DNA of 58,225 bases from Oscillatoriaceae cyanobacterium Prado104 (GCA_025454405.1 JALOON010000081.1:1-58225); one strand, 5' to 3'; counted from the stretch's first letter, positions 33,971 through 43,779 are shown. Numbers and translations: made by a program. Notes: generated by a model not told the origin, from the letters alone.

Positions 33971-34726
33971 ATGGTAGCAGCTTTGTTTAGCAGTACATCG
34001 GGGCAAGGTCAAAGTGGCGATCGCCTTGTGAGCAAAGTAGCAGGAGCTGCGATCGCGGCCTTATTCAAAAAATCGGAAAAGGCCGAAGCCAACATCCGAG
34101 CCGAACCCGTGGCCAAACTATTGCAGGGAAGCATCGACGGTTTCGACTTTATTGGCAAAGGTATGTTGATGTACAACGGCCTTCGCATCGAAGTAATGGA
34201 ACTCTACTTGCAAGCAGTCTCGATCGATTTTGGGGCAGTTTTTGCAGGTCAAGTAAAATTGCGCCAGCCTACCCAGGCGAGCATGCGAGTAGTTTTGAGC
34301 CAGTCAGATTTAACCACTTCATTCAACACGCCTTTTGTAGTAGAAAAACTTCAGAGGCTGAAATATCAAGACCAACCCCTGCGCTTTCAAAACACAGAAA
34401 TCAGCTTCGGGGCTGATAAATCAATTCGGCTGCGATCGGAGATTTTTGTTGGCAATTCCAGCGAACCAGTCAACATAGATATTACCGCTCAATTACAAGT
34501 AGAAGACCGCCGGAAAATCCAATTTGTCAGCGTTACATACGGAGGTGACGAACAAGCAACCGACTTGGGCAAAGCCATCATCGCCCACGTAAATAACCTG
34601 CTGGATTTGGACAAATTTGCCCTCGAAGGCACTCAACTGCGGGTTGACAGGTGTCGGGTACAAAATAGCGAACTCGTTTTTTACGGTTGGGCAGGTATCG
34701 AACAGTTTCCCAAAGGCAAGCGGTAA
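33971..34726 (+). CDS. DUF2993 (LmeA-like) protein, second copy
   Basis: The protein has 251 residues. LVSKVAGAAIAALFKKSEKAE, QSDLTTSFNTPFVVEKLQRL and NNLLDLDKFALEGTQLRVD follow the same plan as the paralogue at 30646-31386 (FNSEYISSKL, LNLRNFELEGMSLRI). The two are clearly related but diverged. No signal peptide is seen. An out-of-frame ATG 29 bp upstream opens a 12-codon frame. It is separate from the pentapeptide gene by 130 bp. Confidence 0.83.
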   Translation: MVAALFSSTSGQGQSGDRLVSKVAGAAIAALFKKSEKAEANIRAEPVAKLLQGSIDGFDFIGKGMLMYNGLRIEVMELYLQAVSIDFGAVFAGQVKLRQPTQASMRVVLSQSDLTTSFNTPFVVEKLQRLKYQDQPLRFQNTEISFGADKSIRLRSEIFVGNSSEPVNIDITAQLQVEDRRKIQFVSVTYGGDEQATDLGKAIIAHVNNLLDLDKFALEGTQLRVDRCRVQNSELVFYGWAGIEQFPKGKR

Positions 34727-35062
34727 ACAGTTGAAGGAAGAAGGAAGAAGGAAGAAGGAAGAAGGAAGAAGGAAAAATTCTCCCCATCTCCCTTTCTCTC
34801 CCCCTCTCCCCAATCCCCAATCGCACATCCAAAATCTCAAATCGAAAATCCCCCAATCCCCCAAGCGAAAATCTCAAATCGAAAATCGTTATAACTGGTT
34901 CCCAGGCTGTGCCTGGGAACCCAGCCTCAGAGGCTCTGCCTCGTCGATCGAGTCGCAGCGAAGACAGCATCATGTTAGTAAAAATCAGCACAGAGGTCGA
35001 TCCGATCGCCCTCAGTACCGCGATAACTTGAAATAATACAAAATAACCCCTGAAGAAGACAG
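34727..35062. repeat. (GAAGGAA)n array, C-rich tract and palindrome units
   Basis: GGAAGAA heptamers at 34731-34772 follow the DUF2993 stop. A C-rich/AAATC tract (34775-34890) comes next, then the stem-and-loop units CCCAGGC-TGT-GCCTGGG (34898-34914) and GAGGC-TCT-GCCTC (34927-34939), as at the window ends. A short ATG frame of 19 codons at 34973 has no recognised match. Confidence 0.75.
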
Positions 35063-35347
35063 ATGCTCGGATTTTATTTATTCTGTATCTACGTTGCAGT
35101 CTTGTGCTTGCTTGTCGGGTCGAGCCGCCGCGATCGACAAGAGAAATGGTGGGTAGAAGTTGTTACGGATTTGCCCAGATGTACTTACTATTTCGGCCCC
35201 TTTGATAGTGACAAAGAAGCTTCTAGCAATACTCCGGGTTACATCGAAGACTTGGAAAGCGAGGGAGCTCGCAGAGTTAGCATCCGCATCAAACAGTTTC
35301 AGCCTTCAGAACTAACTATTTGTGAAGGCGAAGCCATCCAATTTTAG
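35063..35347 (+). CDS. DUF1816 domain protein, first copy
   Basis: The protein has 94 residues. An N-terminal hydrophobic segment (about 1-20, LGFYLFCIYVAVLCLLVGSS) would anchor it in a membrane. The soluble part, WWVEVVTDLPRCTYYFGPFD and GYIEDLESEGARRVSIRIKQ, is the DUF1816 core, a small fold seen mainly in cyanobacteria. A paralogue follows 275 bp downstream on the same strand. Function unknown. Confidence 0.85.
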   Translation: MLGFYLFCIYVAVLCLLVGSSRRDRQEKWWVEVVTDLPRCTYYFGPFDSDKEASSNTPGYIEDLESEGARRVSIRIKQFQPSELTICEGEAIQF

Positions 35348-35400
35348 ATTTTAGATTTTAGATTTTAGATCGAGCCTGCGGATGAATCTGCGGCTCGATT
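35343..35400. terminator. TTTAGAT heptamers and a terminator-like hairpin
   Basis: Four TTTTAGA units (35343-35370) follow the stop. Then ATCGAGCC (35369-35376) pairs with GGCTCGAT (35392-35399) around a 15-base loop, followed by TTTAACATTTT. A plausible but imperfect factor-independent terminator for the first DUF1816 gene. Confidence 0.5.
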
Positions 35401-35421
35401 TAACATTTTCAGGAATATTGA

Positions 35422-35463
35422 GTTTGTAGTGCGAACTTCAGTTCGCTGCAGGACTAAAGTCCT
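35422..35463. repeat. Half-copy of the GTTTGTAGT palindromic element
   Basis: GTTTGTAGT (35422-35430) is followed by the palindromes GCGAACTTCAGTTCGC (35431-35446) and AGGACTAAAGTCCT (35450-35463). The right arm has decayed. The palindromes carry different base pairs from the 2552 copy but keep pairing. Confidence 0.75.
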
Positions 35464-35622
35464 TATGACTTACTGCGTAAGTCGAAATACAGATTTTACC
35501 TCTAAGAACTGCCTGCAATAATTGCTGGCAAATCAGCATTGAGGACGATCCCGGCAGGCGATCGCCGCTGATAAATTGAAAACAGTAAAAACTGCTGGAA
35601 TCTTCCGCTAAGAGAGGTAATT

Positions 35623-35895
35623 ATGGAATTTGTGATGTTAGCTCTGTTCGCTGGTGCATTTTGGCTGCTAAACGAACCGATCGGCAGCTCTAAAAGGGGC
35701 GAATGGTGGGTAGAAGTCGATACGGATTCGCCCAAACGCACTTATTATTTTGGTCCATACAACAGCAGAGAAGAAGCTTCCAATCAAACAACCAGTTACA
35801 TTAGAAACCTGGAAAAAAAAGGTGCGAAAAAAATTAGCATCAACATCAAGCAAGGTCGGCAACCTACCGAACTCAGAGCTAGCGAGGAGCCTTAA
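35623..35895 (+). CDS. DUF1816 domain protein, second copy
   Basis: The protein has 90 residues and is preceded by AGAGAGG. A hydrophobic N-terminus (about 3-17) is followed by EWWVEVDTDSPKRTYYFGPY and YIRNLEKKGAKKISINIKQG, the same core as the preceding gene. It is a tandem duplicate. The two copies differ in charge; this one is more basic. Confidence 0.85.
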   Translation: MEFVMLALFAGAFWLLNEPIGSSKRGEWWVEVDTDSPKRTYYFGPYNSREEASNQTTSYIRNLEKKGAKKISINIKQGRQPTELRASEEP

Positions 35896-36288
35896 TTAAG
35901 TTTGAACTCAGCTAATTTTGAGCCAAGATAATTAGGGCTTGCTGAATAAGTCTTTTGGTGAGGGGGGAATAGGGCATTGGGCGAAGCGAAGCGGAGGGAT
36001 TGGGCATTGGGCATTGGGCATAGTTTTTCTCCCTTGCTCTCGGGGGCTGAGAGTTTTATTCAGCAAACCCTAATTAGATTTTTTAACAAGGTTTTTATCA
36101 ATGGCGATCGTGCATAAAGATGATAGGCACACTTTTACTTGAATCTAGATCCCCTATATCGCCCTTGACAAGGGGGACTTTGAATTTTTTACTTGAATCT
36201 AGATCCCCCTAAATCCCCCTTAACAAGGGGGACTTTGAATTCTTTTCGGTTCCCCCCTTTTTAAGGGGGGCTAGGGGGGATCGATCGA
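35896..36288. repeat. Spacer with GGGCATT heptamers and C-rich palindromes
   Basis: GGGCATT heptamers (about 35972-36020), then two CCCCCTAAATCCCCCTTAAC-type units and an inverted end (GGGGGGCTAGGGGGGATC) at 36140-36283. They abut the stop of the GH39 gene. No gene seen. Confidence 0.75.
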
Positions 36289-37605
36289 TTATTTACCGAT
36301 GGTCAATAAGTAGCCTTCGTGCACTTGAAAATTAGGAATCGCATAAGTCAAGCTGTCAGAATCAACCACCACATTCTCTTCTTTAACAGCGACCAACTTT
36401 GGCACAGCTCCTTCCGAATTATTAGGCATTTTCTGGAGCTTCAAAGTAACTTTTTGACCCGGTTGAATGCCCAACTGCTGCAAATTTCTAAGATTGAGAG
36501 TGACAGTAGTTGATGAGGAAAAGTTGCGATCGAAATAACCTAAAAGCACCTGCGCTTTGCCTTCAGGATTTGACTTGCTGGCTAACGCTACTAATCGATC
36601 GAGATTCGATCGACTCAGCACTCGCGAATTAACTCCGTCGGCATAAGTCTTGTAAGCCCACCAAGCTGCCCTCGGTTCAAAACTGTTGGGCGTTACCATG
36701 CCGCTCAGCGTATTGTTGAAGCAATTGCTAACTCCTTTGTTCTCCCAACAAGCCCTGCAAGCACCGTCGGCTTTTGCGTATTCCAAGTTATACAAATAAC
36801 CTAAAATGTCCCCCGGTTGATACTGTGCTAAATTGCCGATAATCTCGTTGACGTAAATTTTTTGCAATTTCAGTTCCCTGTAAGACGGACTTTGCAAGAA
36901 ATTGCGCCTCGCATCAATTACGCGATCGTCTACAAGTTGAATCGTCGTGTCGTTGAGTTCGTGCCAAGCTAGGAAATTTACTTCCAGTTTATTAGCTTTG
37001 CAATAATCCATAAAAGCAGTAAGATACTCTTTGTTGTAGTTGGTGATGCTCGGCCCGCCAATCATCGCCGAGGGGCCCAATTCTTCCCGCAAAATTCGGT
37101 AAGCTCTTTTGTAGGTTTCAAAAAATTGTTCTCGGGTTCCGTTCCAAAAAGGATTTTTTAAATCCGGTTCGTTCCAAATATCCCAAAGAATTTTTTTGCC
37201 TTTATTTTGTTGAGCTAACTGTCTGACGAAGGCTTCCCATGCAGGATAGTTTTGATAGGGCCAGCCTTTGGGGTTGGCACCGTAACCCCACAAGTCACTA
37301 ACTACTAATTGAAACTCGGCACCGCTATTGACAATTCGATCGTAAATATCGAGTCTCCCGGCACGCCAAAGTTTGAATTGCAGGGGTTTGAAGGAACTAT
37401 CTGGCGGTTGTGCGGTGTCGATTCCGTGGAGGATGCCACTCATGGATTTTGTGGGTGTTGGGATGCCAAAATCAACTGTGACGTTCGATCGCACTTGGGC
37501 GATCGATCTTTGCTGTCCCGAATATACAATTAACAGGGCGATAACAATCGCCAAACAAATTTGCAGCAGTCTATTAATCGGTGGAAACTTAATCTTCAAT
37601 TGCAT
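36289..37605 (-). CDS. Secreted GH39-like glycoside hydrolase
   Basis: The protein has 438 residues. An N-terminal hydrophobic segment (about 12-30, LLQICLAIVIALLIVYSG) is a signal peptide or anchor. The clan-A TIM-barrel follows. KILWDIWNEPD has the acid/base Glu146 (the usual WNEP), and KIYVNEIIG the nucleophile Glu254. The layout best fits GH39; GH5 is the alternative. The C-terminal part (about 345-438) is a beta-sandwich-like domain. It is the last gene of the cluster with the two glycosyltransferase fusions, 48 bp after the first. This recalls PslG, a GH39 enzyme within an exopolysaccharide operon. Substrate unknown. Confidence 0.82.
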   Translation of the reverse strand: MQLKIKFPPINRLLQICLAIVIALLIVYSGQQRSIAQVRSNVTVDFGIPTPTKSMSGILHGIDTAQPPDSSFKPLQFKLWRAGRLDIYDRIVNSGAEFQLVVSDLWGYGANPKGWPYQNYPAWEAFVRQLAQQNKGKKILWDIWNEPDLKNPFWNGTREQFFETYKRAYRILREELGPSAMIGGPSITNYNKEYLTAFMDYCKANKLEVNFLAWHELNDTTIQLVDDRVIDARRNFLQSPSYRELKLQKIYVNEIIGNLAQYQPGDILGYLYNLEYAKADGACRACWENKGVSNCFNNTLSGMVTPNSFEPRAAWWAYKTYADGVNSRVLSRSNLDRLVALASKSNPEGKAQVLLGYFDRNFSSSTTVTLNLRNLQQLGIQPGQKVTLKLQKMPNNSEGAVPKLVAVKEENVVVDSDSLTYAIPNFQVHEGYLLTIGK

Positions 37606-37653
37606 AGGGAACTTGCTGAATAATTGAAATTGAAACTTGAAATTCCAACAATG

Positions 37654-40600
37654 TTAGCGAACGGATGAAAAAACTTCAAAACCCTGTATTGATTCTATCA
37701 ATTCTTGCCAAGCTCGGGATTGAATTAGCTCGCTGGTATCGAAAGGTACTCCTTTTTCCGCAGCAAAAGTGCTAAAATTTTTCACCCAATCAAAGATTGT
37801 TTCTGTTGTAAAATAAGGCGTGCGTTCCCAAGAAGATCGCAAATTATCGATCGTTTGGGCAAGATTTCCCCGATCGTAAGCCTCCCAAGCTTTCCACACT
37901 AAATGATAGTATTCGAGCAGGCGATCGGTTTGCTGTAGCTGCTTTTGCATTTTGGGACTAATAGAAGAACATTCGCTGTCATTGTTACTGGCAAGTGCTC
38001 GTTCGATCGCTGCCAGATATTCCTGCAGCATTCGTTCTTCTCTAAATAGTTGTTCGGCTCGCGCTTTGCTAGCTCGCCCTGCAAGCCGGCGCAATTCGGG
38101 ATTTTCTACCCATAATTGCACTGTTTCTACTAAAGATTTTACTGTTCCTTCAGGGTCGATCGTCGGATCGGGGAGCAGTTTTCCCGTATCTCCCAATTCT
38201 TCGGGAATCCCGCTAACTGCTGTTGCGATTGCGGGCAGTTCTTTTGCCATTGCTTCCATAATTGCTAGCGGCATTCCTTCTGCTTCAGAAGATAAAATAA
38301 AGATGTCGCTGGCATCGAGCCAGTCGGCAATATCCCAACGCTGTCCTAAGAATTTAACCTGTTCGTTGACTCCCAATTGAGTGACGGTTGCCCTTAATTC
38401 AGGTTCCATATTATCGTGAGTTGTGGCACCGGGACCAGCCCAAACAAAGTAAATTTGCGACCAAATTGGCAGTTGTTTTAATTGCGCGATCGCCCGCAAT
38501 TGATACTGATATCCTTTAATGGGAGTCAGTCTCGCCGCCGTGAAACAAACCACCGCATCTTCGGGAATTCCTTGTTCTTGACGCAGGCGCTGGCGAGTTG
38601 CTAGATTGCGCGGTTCAAAATATTTGTTCGGCCTGCCGTAATAAATTACTTTGCCTTGTTCTAGAGGCGTTTTAAACAGATTGCGGAACAAGTTAAGATT
38701 TTCGTAGGAAACTGCGATTGCTGCTTTTGCTACAGTGTAATGGTAGGCAACTGTATCGAAATAGGGAATTCGATCGCCCCGATCGAAATTTATATAAGTG
38801 CGATTCATGTAACCCAAACTAACTATGTAAGGTATATTTTGTTCGATCGCCACTTGTTTTGCTGCAAAGTTTGCCATCGGCCAGCCGTCACTAAATATAA
38901 TCAGATCTGGCTGAGCTTGCCTGTAAATCTTTTTAGCATCATCTACGTTGTAAGCGATGCGCAAAAACTCTTTCATCGTGTCGAACTCCAGCCAGATATG
39001 TCCGATACCGAGCTGTTTTTGTTCCCTAATTAAAGGATTGTCAGCTTGACTTTGAACGTTAGTAACTCGGTAGCCTTCAGCAGCTAATTTACAAATCAGC
39101 GAGTGGTTGAAATGAGCCAAACCGCCGACTCCGGAGTCTTCTCCGTACAGGAGTACGTGCTGTTTTTTCTGCTGGTAACTCGAACTAGAATCCTGTTGAA
39201 AATGATAGGGATTGTTAGCCGCGATCGCTACTATATCTTGCCATTCCTGTAAATTAGTCAAAGCGTAAGTATCAAATTTGTGGCCGTACTGTGCCGAAAC
39301 TCCCTTGAAAGTTTCCAACCAATTAAAAACTGTTTCAGTGCCTGTCAAACAAGTGTAATGCAAAGATTTTTCCAGACTTTCTACCATCTCTGCTAAATAC
39401 CCGTCGCGGTACATCCGCCAAGCTATCCATACCAAACGCTTGTAAGCTTCCGGGCGTTTTAAAGCGCGGATATGTTGGGGTAAGTCGGGCCGCGCAAAAA
39501 ATTGCTCCATGACTATTTCCGTATTTTTCATTAATTTGGCACCGTTGGACATGATGTTGCTGTCGTGCTGGCGGTAGCAAGTTAATATCTCTTTTAACCA
39601 AGCACAATTGCAGCCTTTTAAAGCTAAACGCAGGACAAAATCTAAATCTTCAGTTGGCGGAAAACGAGGATCGAAACCGCCCAAGCGTTCCCACCACTCC
39701 CGCCGCAACATCATGGCGCTGGGACGCACGGGTTTGTAATAAACAAAGGCTGCTAAATCTAAGTTTGGTGCTTCTTCCCAAGGCGTTACTCCATAGATGC
39801 CTGTGCCGTCTTTATCAACAATTACCCAACCCGTTTGCACTAAATCTAATGCGGTGTCGGCGTCAAAGCAAGCTACTTGTTTTTCGAGTTTTTCTGGTAA
39901 GAATAGATCGTCGGCATCCAAAAAAGCTAAAAATTCACCTTTGGCTAGTTGGCAGGCATGATTGCGAGCGATCGCTGCGCCTTGATTGTCTTGATAGACA
40001 TATTGAATTAAATCGAGGTAAGGTGCTAAAACTTCGCTAGTATTGTCTGTCGAACCGTCATCTACGACGATGATTTCCCAGTTTTTATAAGTTTGCTCGA
40101 AAACACTTTCGATCGCTTTGAGAATGTAGGCAGCGCTGTTGTAAGTCGGGATAATTACACTGACTCGCGGTGTTTTTTGGGGGAGGATGCTCATCATTAA
40201 CTTTTGCCATGCTGGTAAATTTCTTAAGGATTTTAGATTAGGGGAAACTCCGTAAGATTTAGAAATTCCTATCAGGCGCTCGATCCAATTAATTGCTGTT
40301 CTTTCGGGGGAGTAAGGAGTATAAAGGAAAGATTTTTCGTAATACTCTACCGCTTGCGCGGGATAGCCGCTGTAGTACAGTTGCCAAGCCATCCATGTCA
40401 AAATCTCGTAAAAAGCAGGCTTTTCCAATTGGCGGATCTCTGCTGGCAAGTCCGTTCTGCTGAATAAATTTTGCTTTAATTTAATGGCAAGATTAGCCTG
40501 TTTCTGCGCTCTCTGCACCGACACATTTTGCCCGTGCTGGCGGTAGTATGCTGTTACTTGACGCAACCAAATGGCCTCGCAGCCAGACAGTGCTAAACGC

Positions 40601-41172
40601 AAGATTAAATCGGCATCATCTACTGAATCGTACTCGGAATTAAAACCGCCGACTCGTTCCAACCACTGCCGCGAGAACATCATCGCGCTGGGCAGTAGGG
40701 GCAGATAAACAATCCAGGTTTTCAAGTCTAGCTGGGGTAAATATTCCCAGGGCGTAACATCAAAAATTTTTTCGCCTTGCTCGTTAACAATTCGCCAGCC
40801 GCTATTGACAATTCCTAGGGATGGATGAGCATCAAATAAGGCAACTTGCGCGGCCAACTTATCTGGCAAACAAAAGTCATCTTGATCGAGAAAAGCTATT
40901 AATTCGCCCTTGGCTTCCCGAATTCCAGAATTTCGGGCTGCGGCTACTCCTTGATTGTCTTGATAAACATAGCGAATTCTGTCTAAATTTCTCTCTAAAT
41001 AAGGTTGCAATACTTCGCGGGTATTGTCGGTCGAGCCGTCATCTACAACGATCGTTTCCCAGTTGGTATAGGTTTGATCTATAATGCTTGTTACCGCTTG
41101 TGCAATGTAGCGATCGCCGTTATATGCTGGGATAATCACACTTACTCGCGGTGTCGGATCGGTCGTTAACAT
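37654..41172 (-). CDS. GT2-GT2-GT4 fused glycosyltransferase with three repeated helical modules
   Basis: The 1172-residue protein has three enzyme units. GT2a lies at about 8-235 (VSVIIPAYNGDRYIAQAV, IVVDDGSTDN, LIAFLDQDDF: the DxD is D-Q-D). GT2b lies at about 336-565 (VDDGSTDNTSEVL, FLAFLDADDL). GT4 lies at about 670-1050 (VGGLAHFNHSL, FTAARLTPIKGYQYQ, and EAEGMPLAIMEAMAKELPAI with the usual E-x7-E). After each unit comes a helical module of about 75 residues (about 246-324, 573-648 and 1090-1162). Each holds W-x-A-W, T-P and W-(V/L/I)-E/K. It lies 55 bp after the GT2-GT4 gene and so in its operon. The sugars are unknown. Confidence 0.9.
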   Translation of the reverse strand: MLTTDPTPRVSVIIPAYNGDRYIAQAVTSIIDQTYTNWETIVVDDGSTDNTREVLQPYLERNLDRIRYVYQDNQGVAAARNSGIREAKGELIAFLDQDDFCLPDKLAAQVALFDAHPSLGIVNSGWRIVNEQGEKIFDVTPWEYLPQLDLKTWIVYLPLLPSAMMFSRQWLERVGGFNSEYDSVDDADLILRLALSGCEAIWLRQVTAYYRQHGQNVSVQRAQKQANLAIKLKQNLFSRTDLPAEIRQLEKPAFYEILTWMAWQLYYSGYPAQAVEYYEKSFLYTPYSPERTAINWIERLIGISKSYGVSPNLKSLRNLPAWQKLMMSILPQKTPRVSVIIPTYNSAAYILKAIESVFEQTYKNWEIIVVDDGSTDNTSEVLAPYLDLIQYVYQDNQGAAIARNHACQLAKGEFLAFLDADDLFLPEKLEKQVACFDADTALDLVQTGWVIVDKDGTGIYGVTPWEEAPNLDLAAFVYYKPVRPSAMMLRREWWERLGGFDPRFPPTEDLDFVLRLALKGCNCAWLKEILTCYRQHDSNIMSNGAKLMKNTEIVMEQFFARPDLPQHIRALKRPEAYKRLVWIAWRMYRDGYLAEMVESLEKSLHYTCLTGTETVFNWLETFKGVSAQYGHKFDTYALTNLQEWQDIVAIAANNPYHFQQDSSSSYQQKKQHVLLYGEDSGVGGLAHFNHSLICKLAAEGYRVTNVQSQADNPLIREQKQLGIGHIWLEFDTMKEFLRIAYNVDDAKKIYRQAQPDLIIFSDGWPMANFAAKQVAIEQNIPYIVSLGYMNRTYINFDRGDRIPYFDTVAYHYTVAKAAIAVSYENLNLFRNLFKTPLEQGKVIYYGRPNKYFEPRNLATRQRLRQEQGIPEDAVVCFTAARLTPIKGYQYQLRAIAQLKQLPIWSQIYFVWAGPGATTHDNMEPELRATVTQLGVNEQVKFLGQRWDIADWLDASDIFILSSEAEGMPLAIMEAMAKELPAIATAVSGIPEELGDTGKLLPDPTIDPEGTVKSLVETVQLWVENPELRRLAGRASKARAEQLFREERMLQEYLAAIERALASNNDSECSSISPKMQKQLQQTDRLLEYYHLVWKAWEAYDRGNLAQTIDNLRSSWERTPYFTTETIFDWVKNFSTFAAEKGVPFDTSELIQSRAWQELIESIQGFEVFSSVR

Positions 41173-41227
41173 GAGTTGATTTGCTGGTAGTTGGTTTGCA
41201 GTTTGGTTGGCAGTATTTTAGCCAGGA

Positions 41228-43762
41228 TTAAGATATAAATTCCAAGCCCTGTACGGAGTTGACCAGTTGTTGCCATTCCGCTGAGTTAATTAGAGTATAT
41301 GTATCTAATTCCGCTTTTTTTTCTAATGATAATTTAGCAAAACTTTCCACCCAATGCAAGAGAGTTTCTGTACTTAAAAAAGGTGTAAATTTCAAAGATT
41401 CTTGCAGGCAATTCTGCATCCCGATGGTATCTTGTTGGCAGTAAGCCCGCCACGCCTTCCAGACTAAAAAGCTGTAGTTCACCCGGCTTGCTACTTTCGC
41501 TATGCCTTTGAGTACATTTTCTTGATTCACAAATCCATCTCTTTCTGCATCGGAAAGCAAAGCCTTTTCAATCGCTGCAATCGACTCTGCCAGCATTCGT
41601 TCTTCTTTAAACATTTTCTCGGCCCGCTGCTTGCAAGCTTGACCGATTTGATGCCGCAATTCTGGATTTACAGCCCAAGTTTCTATTGTTTTTACCAATT
41701 CCCTCACTGTTCCCTCGGGCTCGGCACTCGGATCGGGCAATAACTTACCTGTATCGCCGAGTCCTTCGGGAATGCCGCCGACAGCCGTGGCAATTACCGG
41801 CAATCCTTTAGCCATTGCTTCCATCACGGAAAAAGAAGGCGCTGCATCGGCTAAAGAGGTCAAAATAAAGATGTCGCTAGCATCCAGCCAATCTAGGATA
41901 TCCCAACGCTGTCCGATTAATTTTACCCGATCGCTCAACCCTAAATTTGTCAGAGTTTCTCTCAATTCTTTTTCTACATTATCAGAGCTGCCCTCACCAG
42001 TTCCTGCCCAGACAAAATACAGTTTAGACCACACAGGAGACTGCCGCAATTGCTCGATCGCTGCGATCTGGTATCGATGCCCTTTAATCGTTGCTAATCT
42101 AGCTGATGTGAAACAAACAATTGCATCTTCAGGTATTCCTATTTCTGCCAGCAGGCGCTGGCGGGCCGCAGGATTGCGAGGTGCAAAATATTCAGGAGAA
42201 CGCCCCAAGTAAATAACTTGCCCTAGCTCTCTTGGCAATTTGAAATGCTGGCACAATAAGTTTAAATGTTCGCCAGCGCCAACAATTACGGCTCTAGCTT
42301 GCAGGCAGTGATATAGCGTTCCTTCTACATAAGGCACTACATCGCCGGAGCCAAAAATAGCGTGTTCTGGCATGACTAACCCAATGACCATCATGTACGG
42401 TATGCCCATTTGAATAACTGCCTGTTTGGCGGCAAAATTGGACAAGGGCCAGCCATCGCTAAAAATAATCAAATCGGGTTTAATTTTGGAGAACATCTCT
42501 GCAGCATCCTGAGTATTTCTTAATACCCGCCATAAATCTTTATGGCTGCTAAAATCCAGCCACAAGTGTTCTATTCCTAGCTCTCGTTCTCGATCGATCG
42601 AGGGGCTAGAATGTTTTGGTTGCACGCAAGTGACTCGATAGCCCGACAAAGCTAACTGACAGAGAATCGCATGATTGTACTGCGCTAATCCGCCCACGCC
42701 TGCATCGTCTGTGTTGTAGAGTAAAATGTGCGATCGCGCTTGGCGATTTGCGAAAATAGAACTCTGTTGGGATTGGGGTGGATTCGCCATCACCATCGCA
42801 ATTATATCTTGCCATTCCCGCAACTGGCTCAGGGAATAAGCATCAAAAATTTCACCGTATTCTTCAGAAGCTAATTTAAAACTTTCCACCCAATTCAAGA
42901 CGGTTTTTGTGGGCGAAAAAGGTGTATATTCCAGGGATTTTTCCAAACACTGGGCCATTTCTGTTAGATGACCGTCGCGGTACATCCGCCATGCCAGCCA
43001 CTTGAAACATAGATAGCGTTCCTGGTTTTTTAACTGGCGGATTGATGCAGGCAAATCTGGTCGATCGAAGAATTCTTTCATCAAAATTTCTGTATTCTTC
43101 ATTAGCGGCAAACCGCTTGACATGATATTGCGATCGTGCTGGCGATAACAGGCAAGAACTTCTTTCAACCAAGCTGCTTTGCACCCTTTTAAAGCTAAAC
43201 GCAAGGCAAAATCTAAATCTTCAGCTAGGGGAAATTTTTCATTGAAACCGCCCAAGTCTTCCCACGACTTGCGCCGCAGCATTATCGCACTCGGGCGCAC
43301 GCATTTAAACATAATAAAGCTTTCTAAATCTAATTCAGGTGCGTACTGCCAAGGCTTTACGGTGCAAATATCTCGACCTGCTTCATCTACGATCGACCAG
43401 CCTGTTTGCACCATATCTAAGGCGGGATCTGCTGCAAAGCAAGCTATCTGTTTTTCGATTTTTTCGGGGAGGAAATAATCATCAGCATCTAAAAAAGCTA
43501 AAAACTCACCTCTAGCCAATTGGCAAGCGCGATTCCGGGCCGCTGCTACTCCTTGATTTTCGTGATAAATGTAGCGAATTCTGTTAATATATGGCTGCAA
43601 TACTTCGCGGGTGCGATCGGTAGAACCGTCATCTGCGACAATGATTTCCAAGTCAGTAAAAGATTGAGACAGCGCGCTTTCTACCGCTTGCACGATGTAG
43701 CGATCGGCGTTATATGCGGGTATTATTACGCTGACTTGCGGTGTTTGATTCGCTGTTGGCAT
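41228..43762 (-). CDS. GT2-GT4 fused glycosyltransferase with two repeated helical modules
   Basis: The 844-residue protein begins with a GT2 domain (about 9-235: VSVIIPAYNADRYIVQAV, IIVADDGSTDRT, FLAFLDADDYFLPEK with D-A-D). A GT4 domain follows (about 345-735: VGGLAQYNHAILC, FTSARLATIKGHRYQ, LADAAPSFSVMEAMAKGLP). A module like those in the downstream gene follows each domain (about 247-323 and 756-833). It is the first gene of the minus-strand operon with the GT2-GT2-GT4 and GH39 genes. It diverges from the TPR-methyltransferase gene across a heptamer-rich 194-bp spacer. Confidence 0.9.
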   Translation of the reverse strand: MPTANQTPQVSVIIPAYNADRYIVQAVESALSQSFTDLEIIVADDGSTDRTREVLQPYINRIRYIYHENQGVAAARNRACQLARGEFLAFLDADDYFLPEKIEKQIACFAADPALDMVQTGWSIVDEAGRDICTVKPWQYAPELDLESFIMFKCVRPSAIMLRRKSWEDLGGFNEKFPLAEDLDFALRLALKGCKAAWLKEVLACYRQHDRNIMSSGLPLMKNTEILMKEFFDRPDLPASIRQLKNQERYLCFKWLAWRMYRDGHLTEMAQCLEKSLEYTPFSPTKTVLNWVESFKLASEEYGEIFDAYSLSQLREWQDIIAMVMANPPQSQQSSIFANRQARSHILLYNTDDAGVGGLAQYNHAILCQLALSGYRVTCVQPKHSSPSIDRERELGIEHLWLDFSSHKDLWRVLRNTQDAAEMFSKIKPDLIIFSDGWPLSNFAAKQAVIQMGIPYMMVIGLVMPEHAIFGSGDVVPYVEGTLYHCLQARAVIVGAGEHLNLLCQHFKLPRELGQVIYLGRSPEYFAPRNPAARQRLLAEIGIPEDAIVCFTSARLATIKGHRYQIAAIEQLRQSPVWSKLYFVWAGTGEGSSDNVEKELRETLTNLGLSDRVKLIGQRWDILDWLDASDIFILTSLADAAPSFSVMEAMAKGLPVIATAVGGIPEGLGDTGKLLPDPSAEPEGTVRELVKTIETWAVNPELRHQIGQACKQRAEKMFKEERMLAESIAAIEKALLSDAERDGFVNQENVLKGIAKVASRVNYSFLVWKAWRAYCQQDTIGMQNCLQESLKFTPFLSTETLLHWVESFAKLSLEKKAELDTYTLINSAEWQQLVNSVQGLEFIS

Positions 43763-43779
43763 TACTTAGCTCGCTGTTA

